A DNA stretch of 64,000 bases from the NCBI RefSeq assembly GCF_026914265.1, contig NC_069127.1, forward strand, positions 21,755,045 to 21,819,044, given 5' to 3'. This DNA is from Mya arenaria (Eukaryota > Mollusca > Bivalvia > Myida > Myidae). Each line of letters opens with the position of its first letter. Within the stretch, counting starts at the first letter, position 1. Position numbers and translations under genes: made by a program. Positions 24,201 to 35,859 of the stretch are shown here, piece by piece. The notes below the pieces were generated by a model. It was not told the DNA's origin. It searched no databases and saw only the letters and a list, made by a program, of their open reading frames with translations.

Positions 24201-26480
24201 TAAGTTTATCTAAGACATTTCGAGCAGCCAAACTCTTCCGGGGCATTTACGTATCATAATTATAAAGTAAACATACCAATTTGAAAACAAATGATGCAAT
24301 ATGGCTTTTCATGCTTTACGGCTACATGTTGGCAATTTCAACTTGAATGATTTTAAAGCAGGTCAAGGGTTTAATAAAAGCGCTGGTGAAGTATTGATTT
24401 AGTCAAATTCTGTAACATTTGCCATAGCTATAAATGCGTTAAAATCTAAACATGTATTTAGTAAACGTACTTTAAATCTTGGAGTGCATTTTAATGGTAA
24501 GATTAAACAATTATGCAATGGCGATGGTCGAATGGTGAGTGTATCTGACTCTAGATCAGAGTGTAGATCAGATTTTGCCAGTTCAGATCAAGCATAATTA
24601 TTCATTAAAGTGAATGTTATAAGAATCGTTTTTATTTTTTCTTAAAGGGCCTTCAACCAGAAAACGCGTTACTAGCGGTATGAAGAGCAATACTTTGTGA
24701 GATCTTCCTAATTGAATGGGTAAGAACCGATCAAGGTTGTGTTATTTAAAGTGATCATATTCCACGTGATCTGCACTCAAGCTTTTGGTTACGCGAACAT
24801 ACACCCGTGTATTATTATATAGAGTTATAGGAATAATACACAGTTGTTAACTGATACCGATGTTGGCAAATACCATGTTGTTGGTTATTGGCACTAAGTG
24901 CGAACAAGAGGACCATGCTTGTATTGTTACTTTTCTATAAATAAAGATGACGATATGTACGATATATGTTTGATAGTAAAACTCAATCTGTAAGGTTTGC
25001 ATGCTTTAGTTTTGTATGCAATCTGTATGTATTATTAATTCTGTAAATTTTACAAAATGTGTGGTTTTATTTATTTTATTAATCATATATTTATAAAATC
25101 GTATTGTGATTTAAACCTTCAGGTAACAAAGTGTCATACAAACATATCTAAATGCCTTAAATGAATATTGTATTTAAATACTTTTTAACTAGTTGATTTT
25201 TATGAGAATAATGCATTACAAATTAATAATGATTGTGTGGATGTGGTTTTAGTTATTTTTTGCACCGTTAGTTCTTTTGTTTTGGCTATATATAACTTGG
25301 CTTTGATATGGCAAATATCTTGAATTATTGATAGATTTTGGGACAAGGTTAAATGCACATAACTAGATTTAAACCTACTGTGAATTCGTGTTCCACTGAC
25401 CGTTCAAAGGCGGTATTCCATCATTTATTGATAAAGCTGTGGTCTTCTGTAGTGTTAGCAAATTTCGTGTGTGTTTCAAATCCCCGTCTTTGTTCTAGTT
25501 TTGTGCCTGTAAAAAAGGTTTATGCATAACTATTGGACGTTTGATCTTGTTCATGTAGCTTTCATTTTGTTATAGGTCATTCTAGAAATTCGGCGGCACG
25601 CGTTTTTGACATAGTTGTGCCTTTTGATGTTGTGTATAAACATTCTAAATGGAATTAGCCTTACATATGTTTGATGTATTATGTGCTTCCGATCGTCCAT
25701 CTATAATGTATTTTTTTTTTTATTTTATACGGTTTTATAACAGAATCATAGAGGGGAGACATTGCAAAACTTTATATTGTACTATTTTGCTCAACTTAAC
25801 TACCTAAATAAAAACATAATTATAAAGGTTGGTTTAAAAAACTATAGTGGTTCACTTGGAACTATTCATTTTGAATGTCATATTAAAAACATATTGTTTT
25901 ATCATTTTCTTTTATTATGGACATCACATAAACAAGAGACAGATATAGCAAAACGAAGCCAAAAATATTAAAACAGTTTGACCTGGATAAAATGTTGTTC
26001 AATTTATAGTAAGGTTAACAGACTAAAGCGGCAACTTTCCAAATTATTATACGAAATTATTTCAGCGTGATATTTTTTATTTAAATATCATCGATCATAT
26101 TAACCTTTCCTACGTTTCATTTTACGATCTATACATCCACTAAGTTTGGGGAAATATGGACAGTCAAATGCAATTGTGTACTTTCAACAGAAATTTTCAG
26201 CGCTTGTTGTACTTCAGTTAACAAGTGATCTTCGTACATATATTTAAACCAAAAATATAATTGGAAGATGCTAGTATGTGGCATCATGTTATTTAATGAT
26301 AAATTTCGTCAGCACTTCGGTAAAACACTAGTTGGTATTTTTACAACCGAAGTGTACTCATATATCATTTGATTCATGGTGACATAATATTTCTCATTTC
26401 AACAAAATGTAGCTAATGGAAATGTTAACATCAATAGTTTGTAATGAAGCCCATAGCAAATCAGTTAAAATACATATCAG
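24200..26480. other. No gene recognised
   Basis: AT-rich, with short open frames lacking domains. Probably intron or 3' flank of the orphan receptor gene. A terminal coding exon with stop was not identified. Confidence 0.45.
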
Positions 26481-27110
26481 TTATAAATGGTTAATACCAT
26501 CGGCAGAGATATTCCAAGAATTAAAATGGCCGATGCAAATACCCCTGTGCTGTCCTGGTATATATAATTATTAATAACATGGCCCCATCATATTTGGCAG
26601 ATAGTGTAACATTCCCTGAAAATAAAACATACCGGTTAAGATCAATATCAAACAAGGATCTTGTCTTACAGATAACACCTCGTACTAAATACATGGAAAC
26701 CTCTATCACAAATTATAGCAAAAATATATGGAATGACATTCCTTTACATATACGTACCTTAAAACCGCTTAAAAGAAATTATAAGCTTCATTTATTGTTT
26801 GAATGATGATTATTTTACATGTTCTTTAACATGGTATATGTTTAAATAATAGTCATGTTCTTTAAGTGTGTGTTAGTAAAGTTTTAAGTATGAATGCATT
26901 TGTAAACAGAATGGTTAATAGTTTTATATGTAAATGTATCTTTCTTGTTTTAACATTGACAGTTGACTTATTTTCAAGAATAATGCTTTTTCTTTTGTTT
27001 CTTTACTTTGAAGGCCATATTGAAAATTAGAATATACAATTATGTTCTCATATATCTAAATGTGTAACCTTCGGTAAATAAAGCTTCTATTATAATTATT
27101 ATTATTATTG
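26480..27110 (+). mobile_element. 5'-truncated LINE fragment with (ATT)n tail
   Basis: A plus-strand frame at about 26505-26560 gives EIFQELKWPMQIPLCCPGIY, then a shift. From 26579 the frame gives MAPSYLADSVTFPENKTYRL and SITNYSKNIWNDIPLHIRTL. This is the familiar C-terminal end of invertebrate LINE ORF2 ('aP.YL', 'lrs', 'LP.yl...sf...a..lWN.lP..ir....FK'). About 270 bases after the stop the sequence ends in attattattattattg (27092-27113). That is a microsatellite-like tail typical of some LINEs, so orientation is plus. Confidence 0.75.
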
Positions 27111-27480
27111 TCTTCACGTGTTGTAATGACGCTGTCATTTATTTACCATCGGCTTGCTCAATATCATTTCTATGAAGTACGATTTAGCTGACATTGACAT
27201 AAACAAAGACTCAACAGTTACTCTCCGTAGGACAATTTTCCTTCAAAGAAGACTGTAGTAAGGAAAAGGTATGTTTTTTAATACAACACAGTCGTTTTAC
27301 AGTAATTCAATAAAGGTCAGTACATCTATGTTAAGCTGCTGAGTGTTGCATGATTAATAGCAGCAAAATATGCTAATGTTCATACGAAAATCGTTAAAAA
27401 TAGTTATGCTTATAAAAGACCTAAAATTCAACAATATATCATGAAACTTCACCTACATAATGTTCATGATTGACATGTGT
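27110..27480. other. No gene recognised
   Basis: AT-rich flank between the LINE fragment and duplication copy B. No supported exon seen. Confidence 0.4.
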
Positions 27481-30400
27481 CTGATTGATACGAACTATTA
27501 ATTGGGACAGGAGTGTAGTGTGTGTGGATAAGAACCAGACGGCAAAGAAATCAATATTGGAGCCGTGTGGCAAAACTGGCTAAACCATGCTACTTCAATT
27601 CGATGATTTCCTTTAAGTTTTTTGTTCAATAAAAAAACGTAAGCATTCAGTTTGAAGTACTGATCATACTTTTAAATGCAAGGTCAAACAGGCATCCTGT
27701 AATTATTTGATACTAATAAATGTGCAAATAATATACTATTAGTGTTCAGACAAGCCTTTATTATATATGTGGTGCATACTTATCGCAGCATGTATAAACA
27801 TTCATTTAACATTCACCATACGGAGCGTAAAATTAAACTGATAGGTATTTGAATGCACGTACATGTATTCATGATTCACCTTGTAAAAGTTTGTAACTTT
27901 AGTAGTTTTATTGGACATACGCGGTATAAAAACACAATATGAAAGTTAGAGCAAGTTTTCGGGAAAAATAGCTGATCACTTTCTTTAAAGGTTTCGACTT
28001 TCGGCTTACGATCAAAAGAAGTTTGATATCGTGATGGAAAAATTTAACGATCATTTCACACAAAATAGAAACATTATTCATGAAAGATCAAAGTTACGGT
28101 ATGGAAAACAAATAGGTTGAATCTTCTATATGTAGTCTTTACGAGTTGACTAAGAGATGTGAACTCAACATTGCCGTAAATTTAAAACAAAACAAATCCG
28201 TGAAAGCAAGTGGTTGGATTTCTCTACAAAGAGATGTCAGAGAAAATATAGCTAGAAGGAGATTTAACCTTGTAAAATGCTGTGTCAATGGCAAGGCAGA
28301 GAAAAGGACAAGTTCGAGCACAATCGACTGGACCTGCCGAATCTGTTGAGCTTAAAGGAGCGAAAATTAAGTCTGCTTGCGGGCGTGGCCAAGCTGCACA
28401 AGGATATCATCGTCAACTACCTGATAAAGCTTTAACAATCCCACAGTGTTCTCGCAGGGAAAATGCCAAGCGAAGTCCTAGAAATGCCGGAAGTTTGAGC
28501 ATTTTAATCCTTCTTCCGTAGGCTTTAGAAGTGTTGCTGAATTACAAGAAGTATACGGTTGATTCAAGACAATGAATATATTGACCAAAACAATTATCAA
28601 AAACATGTGAGTACTCTTTTGGTTCGCTAGCCTGTGAAACTCACGTTCATGATCGGTGCTTTGTGGTCCTGGTGGTCGAATTGAATGAAAACAGTTTCTC
28701 TTCGGCGTGTTCGTTGTCTCATAAGTAGAAGAAACGCGAAGGCTATAAACTTGGTTTGGCGTTTAGGTGAAATTTTACAAACCATATTTGGAAAAGTGGT
28801 TACCATGAATAGCGAGCCTGATAAAACAGGTTTTAAAATGTGTATGAATACAGCGCAACGCGTTACATTTCCGCTTTAACCAAAGTGTCAAAAATACCAA
28901 ATGACATACTAAATGACGGTGTCATAGAGAAAGTAAAGACGTTAACAAACAGGTGTCAATCTATGATCACAATTCTATAAGCCAAACGGAAATTTCAGTA
29001 TATTTGTGTCGATCTAAAAAAGCAAAACCAATCCATAAATTACAAACGCTAGACGAAACCAAATCTTAACGATGTTTCACCGAAACAGTCGTCAACTTGT
29101 TAGCCGTTCAAATAAGATCAGTAGAAAACAATAGCTTGAGATTTAATACATTTATTATTCCATTTCGTCGATATGCGCTCAAACGCGTTATATGTCGAAT
29201 CAAAGATAAATGACAGAGCTTTAGATAGTCTGCTAGGTGTTGATTCCGTTGTGGGTGAAATTGTCTATTTTGTTATAAAAAAGGCATCGGCCCTAAAAAT
29301 TATGCAATTAACTAACTAAGAATAACGGCCCCGAAAACTGAAGATATCATATCAATCGAGACATGTGATATCTGAAAATGAGGCTCTAACTAAAGAGGTT
29401 CCAATCCATAACCATAATTTTAACTCAGAAAAATGTACATCATATGTTGCAAACAATAAAAATATATTATTTGATAAATTAAGTATACAGTAGTTTTGCT
29501 TTTTCGTTAACGAATGCACGAGGAAATTTCCATGGTTCCATTCGGTTTGTGTCAAATATTGCTTATGATCAAGTCTGATATTTTATAAATGAAAGTAATT
29601 TAATTGTACACCTGGTCACGTTCGGGGGTTGTTTGTCACAGATGATCAAAGAAGACGATTTAACTTGAGAATAATACAGCATTACTTATTGACGACAACA
29701 TAACCTTCTTTGTCAACACAAACGATGTATAGGGAAATCATAAGACTGCTTGCATTAAAGTGTTTGGTTGATAATTAAGTCAAAATGCCCATTAAAAAAT
29801 ATTCTCTGAGTTTGTATTCCAGTGAATGATTTCAGGAGAATGCCGGGAAAAAATGTTTTACATATATTTTTTAGCTCATGTTTTACTAAAATATTTCCAA
29901 CGGGAACGAACAAAGCGAAATTTTCCTGATGCTTTGTACGAGTGAGTTATCGTGTTTAAGCAAAGGGGGCATGCTGCGTACACTAAGTCGTTTCTAGTTG
30001 AATTTTGGGTGACACCATCAATAGTGAATTAAGGTACGATTGAGTGTAATTGTTCTTACACTTATAAATCTATTAGCCCGTTTAAACGGATAACCTAGAA
30101 GTAGTATTTTATGAAACTATTATGAGAGAAAAGCATTAGTTGAGCTCATACCTTGTAAACCCATACGTTTCAACGTTTTGTTTAAATAGAAACATGCACA
30201 AATTATCGAATTTATTGAATGGAATGTAATTGAATGTATCGCCTTCATCGTTTATTTACAATATTTTGATACGGGTCTGCGTGCCATGCACATTCTGATG
30301 ATCAATTACTTTAAAAAGTTTAAAGTTTAAATTGCGCATCACATATTTCCTTTTATACCGGTGTGTTTAATTACCTGACACTGCCGTAAACGACTGGATG

Positions 30401-30700
30401 TAGAACGAATCGTAATAAGATTAAGTAACAATCATTTTAAACCGAGTAATATGAAACCTTAGATAAGGACCACAAAGAGAGATTAACCTAAAATTACCGA
30501 TATGGTACAGCCAAATGGATTTATCTTTCTTTCTTTCTTCGATACTTGTATTTTACTAGTTCAATATATTAAACGCAAAATCATTGCCGCACACTAGCGT
30601 TAAAGGAATGATTTGGAAGAACGAGGTTATCTTATTTGTGTTTGTATAACTTCTTATGTAGGGCAACCTTTGATGTATACCATGCAAGATGATACAAAAT
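27480..30700. repeat. Large diverged duplication, copy B
   Basis: Collinear blocks match copy A (about 880-6500). Here the roughly 820-bp unit that is tandemly doubled in copy A is present once (about 30.36-30.62 kb, with ttagataaggaccacaaaga matching ttagataatgatagcaaaga). An additional less AT-rich block (28.15-28.9 kb) has no obvious partner in copy A. The ninjurin gene begins immediately downstream. Confidence 0.6.
28146..28560 (+). pseudogene. Coding-like relic, unidentified
   Basis: A higher-GC island with overlapping plus-strand frames. One begins TKRCELNIAVNLKQNKSVKA and continues SGWISLQRDVRENIARRRFN. The other frames downstream look like a continuation after frameshifts. It reads like former protein sequence, but no family is recognised. 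It is confined to duplication copy B. It could be a piece of a transposon or a processed pseudogene. Confidence 0.25.
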
Positions 30701-30910
30701 AGAATGCCCTTATCTACATTTAGAATGTGTTCCCTGGTTCGAAAATTTCAAAAATAAATATTATCTCATCAAAGTTTTGCTATACAAAATATAGTGATGG
30801 TGAATAAGAGCATTTTCTTACTGTTCTTCTAAGGACATTGAACTGTTATGGAAACAGGTAAGCATATTTAAATTACTTTAAAAAAATATCATTCTTATTT
30901 TTTGTTACAG

Positions 30911-30979
30911 AAATAGTCCGTGTCCTTTTTTAAAGTTTTTAAATCGTTTGTTTACCATGGATCTTGTTACAACTACTGT
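30911..30979 (+). other. Probable 5' UTR of the ninjurin gene (spliced exon start)
   Basis: A strong acceptor (ttctta-tttttt-gttacag) ends at 30910. The frame leading into the coding part contains a stop at 30914, so the first base pairs are best read as 5' UTR ahead of the ATG at 30980. An alternative, weaker acceptor at 31000-31001 would mean an upstream coding exon instead. Confidence 0.35.
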
Positions 30980-31102
30980 ATGATAAGACATATTATTAAA
31001 GGCACGTATGAGAAAGGTATTGAGAGTGACGGTGGCCGACCGGTGTTTCGCTCCAGCTCACATGAAGATGTTGGTGTGGAGGAAGTCGACATTGGTTTCA
31101 AG
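30980..31102 (+). CDS. Ninjurin-family protein, N-terminal coding exon
   Basis: The exon ends at AAG then gtaaaa in phase 0 and joins the phase-0 exon at 31622. From the ATG at 30980 it encodes 41 residues, MIRHIIKGTYEKGIESDGGR, continuing PVFRSSSHEDVGVEEVDIGFK. This corresponds to the variable, hydrophilic extracellular N-terminus of ninjurins. The start is uncertain. The AG at 31001 could be the true acceptor, with an unseen upstream exon supplying the start. The charged, Ser-rich composition and lack of a signal peptide fit the family, whose N-terminus is exported without cleavage. Confidence 0.6.
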
Positions 31103-31621
31103 GTAAAATTATTGGCAGATAGCCATTCTTTGAGATGTTGTGGTGCAAAAAGCCTTTTTCTCAGATATATTGGTAATTTAAGACATATAATTAGATAGAG
31201 CGGAAAAATATATGTTACTTCATAAAATGTTCTGAACTAAATAAAACAATCATTTGGTATTCGAATAAGTGTAAGGAATATAATAATAAAACACTGAAAC
31301 CTCATCAACTAGAGCAGTTTCCAATAGTTATACACAATGTTGATTAATAGCAAAGGAATGAAAACACACATGCCACTAGTTAATGCACTGTTAGACAAGT
31401 ATTAAGTGCACACATCTTAAAGCATGCATTTGTAATACAATAAGACAATATTTCTTCATGAAATATAAATCATTACATTATTACTTGTCGGCAAAAAAGC
31501 CAGAATAAAAAGCATTGAATGTACCAATTGAAGCTTGTAAAGGTAGCGTTATTTTGCCAAGTACAAATTCAACAACCTAGTTTTCAATCTATAATTGACA
31601 TAATCAGTATTTCATCTGCAG

Positions 31622-32032
31622 GACATATCTTCATCCGCCACACCCAACATATACGTGGGGAAGCGGAACTTTATCCACCAGCTGATGGACGTAGCTCTCA
31701 TGATGGCGAACGTCTCCCAACTCAAGACACTTCTGGTATCCGACAGAGGTGACTACTTCTATCTACTTTTGACCTTCATCTGCCTGTCCATCAGCTTACA
31801 AGTAATTTTCACTATCTGCATGCTCGTTATTTGGTCCATCGAGCGAAAGTTGGAGAAGACGACCACGGAAACCGCAACCACAAGTACTTCGATTACCGCC
31901 CATGTGCATACGATATTATCCGCAACAGAGGAACGACAGAGGGTCATTGCGGATCGGCTTGACAAAGTGGGGAACGTGTTAGTGCTTTTTATAATCGTAT
32001 CAAATGTTTTTGTGACCGGCTTTGGTGTATAA
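31622..32032 (+). CDS. Ninjurin-family membrane protein, main exon
   Basis: Acceptor tttcatctgcag, phase 0; stop TAA at 32030-32032. The exon encodes about 136 residues. The amphipathic region NFIHQLMDVALMMANVSQLK matches the ninjurin signature (in vertebrate NINJ1 this region holds the helices that drive oligomerisation). It is followed by a first transmembrane segment (YLLLTFICLSISLQVIFTIC) and a second (GNVLVLFIIVSNVFVTGFGV) that ends the protein. Ninjurin-1 in mammals is a cell-surface adhesion protein that oligomerises to rupture the plasma membrane in lytic death. The same role here is inference from family. The predicted protein is about 177 residues, longer than typical ninjurins, mostly because the loop between the two membrane segments is expanded and Thr-rich (TTTETATTSTSITAHVHT). 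Confidence 0.93.
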   Translation, partial: DISSSATPNIYVGKRNFIHQLMDVALMMANVSQLKTLLVSDRGDYFYLLLTFICLSISLQVIFTICMLVIWSIERKLEKTTTETATTSTSITAHVHTILSATEERQRVIADRLDKVGNVLVLFIIVSNVFVTGFGV

Positions 32033-33435
32033 GACCCTCATTCTGGAAACATAGACTCTCAGGATTGAGGCGCAACTCAAAATATGGCACAGTGACGAAT
32101 CACACTCTCACCCTATTGAATAAGTGAAACTTAGCATATTGGCAAAATGATAAAGCTTGTTATTTGAATATGCTATACATTCATTTAAAGCTTCTAGCTG
32201 TTCTCACAGGTAATGTGTTACGTTCCATATATTATTCTGATTTATTTTAAGTCAAAAACAAAATTAGTATGGTCAATTGAATGATATTGATTCTTTGTGT
32301 CTTTTAGGTTGTGAATTGTTATGCTTTAATATATTGATTGTAATATGGTCGGTTCATATCATTAAATGTAAATGCATGGATGCCTGCATACTTTTTATAT
32401 GTTGTTATTAAAAGACGTTGATGTTCTGATTCATTATTTGCGTTGTGAATATATTCGATGGTGTTATTCAAAGTATGAATTAATTCAAATGACTTTGCAT
32501 TGCACGTATATGTATGTTCTGGAACATTATATTATATATAAACTGTTTTTTTCCCCTCATTTTCTGTTTTTCCTTTTTCTTCTTCATTTTCTGTTCCTTT
32601 TTCATCAACGTCAACTTCGACTTCTCGTCTTTTTATTCTACTTCTCCAGGGGTTATATTTGGGCTTATTAGGAAATTTAAAGAATTTAATTGATGAATAG
32701 TAATTATAAGATACATGTTGACCACCAATACACATTTTGTGTAACTTTTTAAAACTAAAGACTTGAATTGATGAGTTTTATGAATTTAGTTGCTGATTTC
32801 AAACATCATTCTATGGTTTTATTACACACAGATTTTTTTATGGCTGCTGGGGTTGTTCCTGTAGAATTCTCTGTATTATTGAGATCATATATTGTCGTCA
32901 TAGTGGCTTACTTATATAGCATACCATACTTATCGTTACAATTTACATAAATCGAAGAGAAATGATCGTACACCCGAACATCCAAAACCTCTGTGTCGTT
33001 TATGATATAGGTTACAACAAATCGAACTTGGTTTCTAAGTACTACATTTTGCAAAAAAAAGAAGTTCATACCGTTTATCATAACTCAAACGCATATTTGC
33101 ATTTTGTTATATACCGAGTGTTGCCTTTTACAAACAGTTTTTTATTTGTTTTACTAAATTAATTATAATAAAATAAACTAATATGTTCAGTGAAAAGACG
33201 TTTTTCTCTCAAAGAACATGTTTCGATAGGATTTATCGGTTCTTATTGTGTTGTTTATATTTGAAAAAAAAAACAAGCACTGCATCATAAATGTGATTGC
33301 ATATAAACAATTACAAATTAACAATTGTCGACAATTGTCGACATAGAAATTATGATGCATGCTAATTTGTTGACACCATATTGTTGTCATTTAAAAATAC
33401 TTTGGGTGCTAAACACACTCGAACGAAATAGTAAT
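32033..33435. other. Ninjurin 3' UTR and downstream flank
   Basis: AT-rich, no coding exon seen. There is a pyrimidine-rich stretch near 32548-32640 on the plus strand. A run of overlapping polyadenylation-like motifs (aataaaataaac) lies at about 33168-33179, but the actual transcript end cannot be fixed. A short tandem palindrome (caattgtcgacaattgtcga) lies near 33322. Confidence 0.4.
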
Positions 33436-33439
33436 AACA

Positions 33440-34920
33440 ATATGTCATCGAAGTTGGCAGCGTAAAGTAGCAACATGGCAACATAGCAGCGTGTCAGCGT
33501 GAAGTTAGCAGCCCAGCGGCCTGGCGGCGTGAAGTCAGCAGCATAACAGTGTGGCATATAGTTAGCAGTCTTGCAGAGAGGCAGCGTGGTAGCGTGAATG
33601 TAGCAGCCCAGATGCCTGACAGCTTAAAAGCGTGAAATTAGCAGCCCAGCAGCCTGGCAGATTAAAGTCAGCAGTCTAGCAGCCTGGCAGAGTGAAGTTA
33701 ACAGCGGAGCAGCCATGCAGATTAGCAGCTTGAAAACTTCCTTCACAATAGTTATTTCACGTTTAGTGAGTTTTAAGCAAAGATAAGATCTGAAATGTGT
33801 CAGAACACCAAGTTTTGTTACGTAATCTTGCAAGAACTATACTCGATTTTTATCTCTCTTCCTAAACACAATCGCGCGAAATTTTCCGTCATTATATTGT
33901 GAAAAAAGCGCGTCTTAAAATTCAAAACACTTTATTTTGCCATTAGAGCGGTAATTTAGTTTTACCTAACCATACCACGTATTGGAGCATTATCTGATGA
34001 AGGTTTTCCTATATTTTAACACGGACATCCAGATATTCACGCTTTCAAATCCGAAAAATCCATACAAAATGAAAAACACCTTCACAATAATTCTTTAGAA
34101 AAAAAACACGCATATAACTGAGGCTAACTACTTAAATGTATATTTATCATACTTTTACACCATTCTTTCATATGAATTAAGGCATATCTCTTTTCTCGAC
34201 TTTTCGATATTAAAACAGTCTGCTGGCAAATCTGGCTTGTTCCAGACGCGTCAAGCGTATTTTGACATTTTAACCCAGGCAGACATTTCACATCTTATAT
34301 TTGCTTAAAAGTCATTAAACGTGGAATTATTCGAATGCTACATATACTAAAAGCCTTGTATCCAGCCTGGGTTAAAATACCATAAATCGCTCGGCGCTGC
34401 CAGAGCGAGCTAGATCTGCTAGGCGCTGTTGAAATCGAAAAGTCGAGTTAAGTGATATGTTTTTGTTCACATTTAAAGAACAGTGTGTAACACTGTTAGG
34501 CTGTAAACCTCACGCTGCCACGCTGCCAGGCTGCCAAGCTGCTAACTGAACGCTGCTTAGCGGCTGGGCTTCTAACTTAACGCTGCTAATCTTTAAGGCT
34601 GCTGAGCTGCTAACTTCACGCTGCCACGAAGTTAGGCTGTAACTTCAAGCTGCCATGCTTCCAGGCTTCTAACTTCACGCTGCCAGGCTGCTGGGCTGCC
34701 TACTTCACGCTGCCAGGCTGCCAGTCTGCTTACGTGTCGCTGCCAGGCTGCCAGACTGTCAACTTCACGCTGCTAGGCCAGTGGGCTTATTGATTGCTAA
34801 CTTCACGCAGCCAGGGAGCTTGGCTACTAAAAATCACGCTGCCAGGGTGCTAGGCTGTCAGACTATCAACTTCACGCTGCCCCGCTAATAGGCTGCCATA
34901 CTGCCAACTTCACGGACATA
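33440..34920. mobile_element. Foldback-like element with minisatellite inverted arms
   Basis: The left arm (about 33440-33730) is a degenerate tandem of 'gcagcctggcagcgtgaagt'. The right arm (about 34500-34915) is the reverse-complement tandem, 'acttcacgctgccaggctgc'. A second, inner inverted pair is present: 'ctcgacttttcgat' (about 34195) against 'atcgaaaagtcgag' (about 34432), and 'ttttaacccaggc' (34268) against 'gcctgggttaaaa' (34364). The inner pairs centre near 34320, while the outer arms are asymmetric by about 400 bp, suggesting an insertion at about 33735-34140. Terminal inverted repeats built of internal tandem repeats define foldback-type transposons. There is no transposase. Confidence 0.7.
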
Positions 34921-35690
34921 ATAACAAAACAGTTTATTTAGAGTCACCAGGAATTAATCAAGATTAATGAAGTTATCCGAGAACAAGATAAGTTGTCGAT
35001 CGGATTCCTTAAGAAGTGTTTCTTTAAATAAAAATTGCATATATATTTTAAATTGCTTGATAAAATCAAATTTAAATAAGCAGACTTAATACTGGGTTGT
35101 CCAAACATGAACCACAAGGAACTTCTGTACTAAGGTTACCTTGTTATAGCGTATAGACGTTGATGTTTAGTGAGGGCTCGTCATAATTTTATGTAACAGG
35201 CAGTTAAGCTTACCTTGCAGGATTCTCAAACGCTATAAGGGTAGACTGTGCCGAGACAACAGGAAATGTTTTGTAAGTGTGCTTAACTTATTTCAAAACT
35301 AAAGAAAACTTCTGAACGTTTCCCTATGTTATACAATCGTTTAGTACATGAATGAAAATAATGTTTGCCAAACGGTTATGCATTGGCTTCCAAATTCTGA
35401 TTTCTACACATAAAGTAGAACAATAGTAATAAGTAACCACACATCAAATATACACGCATACTTTACACTGTCCGGGGTACAGAATGAATTATGCATGTTT
35501 ACATAAATACCTTTGTAACATATCTAAAATGAAATATATTGCTAATTGAAGAAATGAAGTGACACTTAGATCGATGTGTACCGTAAATAAGAATTTAGAT
35601 CCCCCAAAGAGACAACAGTAAAAGAAAAATGAACATACTCATTCATCTAGCCAAATTCAACTTAGAAAATACATTCTCCCACCACAGATA
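34921..35690. other. No gene recognised
   Basis: AT-rich flank of the foldback-like element. No exon supported. Confidence 0.4.
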
Positions 35691-35711
35691 AGTAGAACCA
35701 ATAATTTAGAA

Positions 35712-35857
35712 ATTCTTATCTTGCCCACAGGAGAAGATAAAATGCCCGTATGGAACTCCTTTTGAATGGTCACCACATTGTAATTCTCTCCTTGTTGAAG
35801 ACAGTCGTCTGTAGCATCATGGAAACCTTGTCCTGTGGCAGTATTGAGAACGCTAAG
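35712..35857 (-). pseudogene. Possible dead exon resembling a C-type-lectin segment
   Basis: On the minus strand an acceptor-like CTGCCACAG is followed by an open frame reading GQGFHDATDDCLQQGENYNV and then VTIQKEFHTGILSSPVGK. Where a donor gtaag would be expected, the sequence is ataag. The 'DA...C...G.N..VVTI' spacing recalls the start of C-type-lectin domains (WxDAxxxCxxxGxxLVxI), but the tryptophan is absent and there is no second half. It is either a decayed exon or chance. Confidence 0.25.
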
Positions 35858-35859
35858 TA

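Noticed and set aside
33318..33345. Tandem palindrome caattgtcgacaattgtcga
   Set aside because: Short, isolated, with no partner site or context for function.
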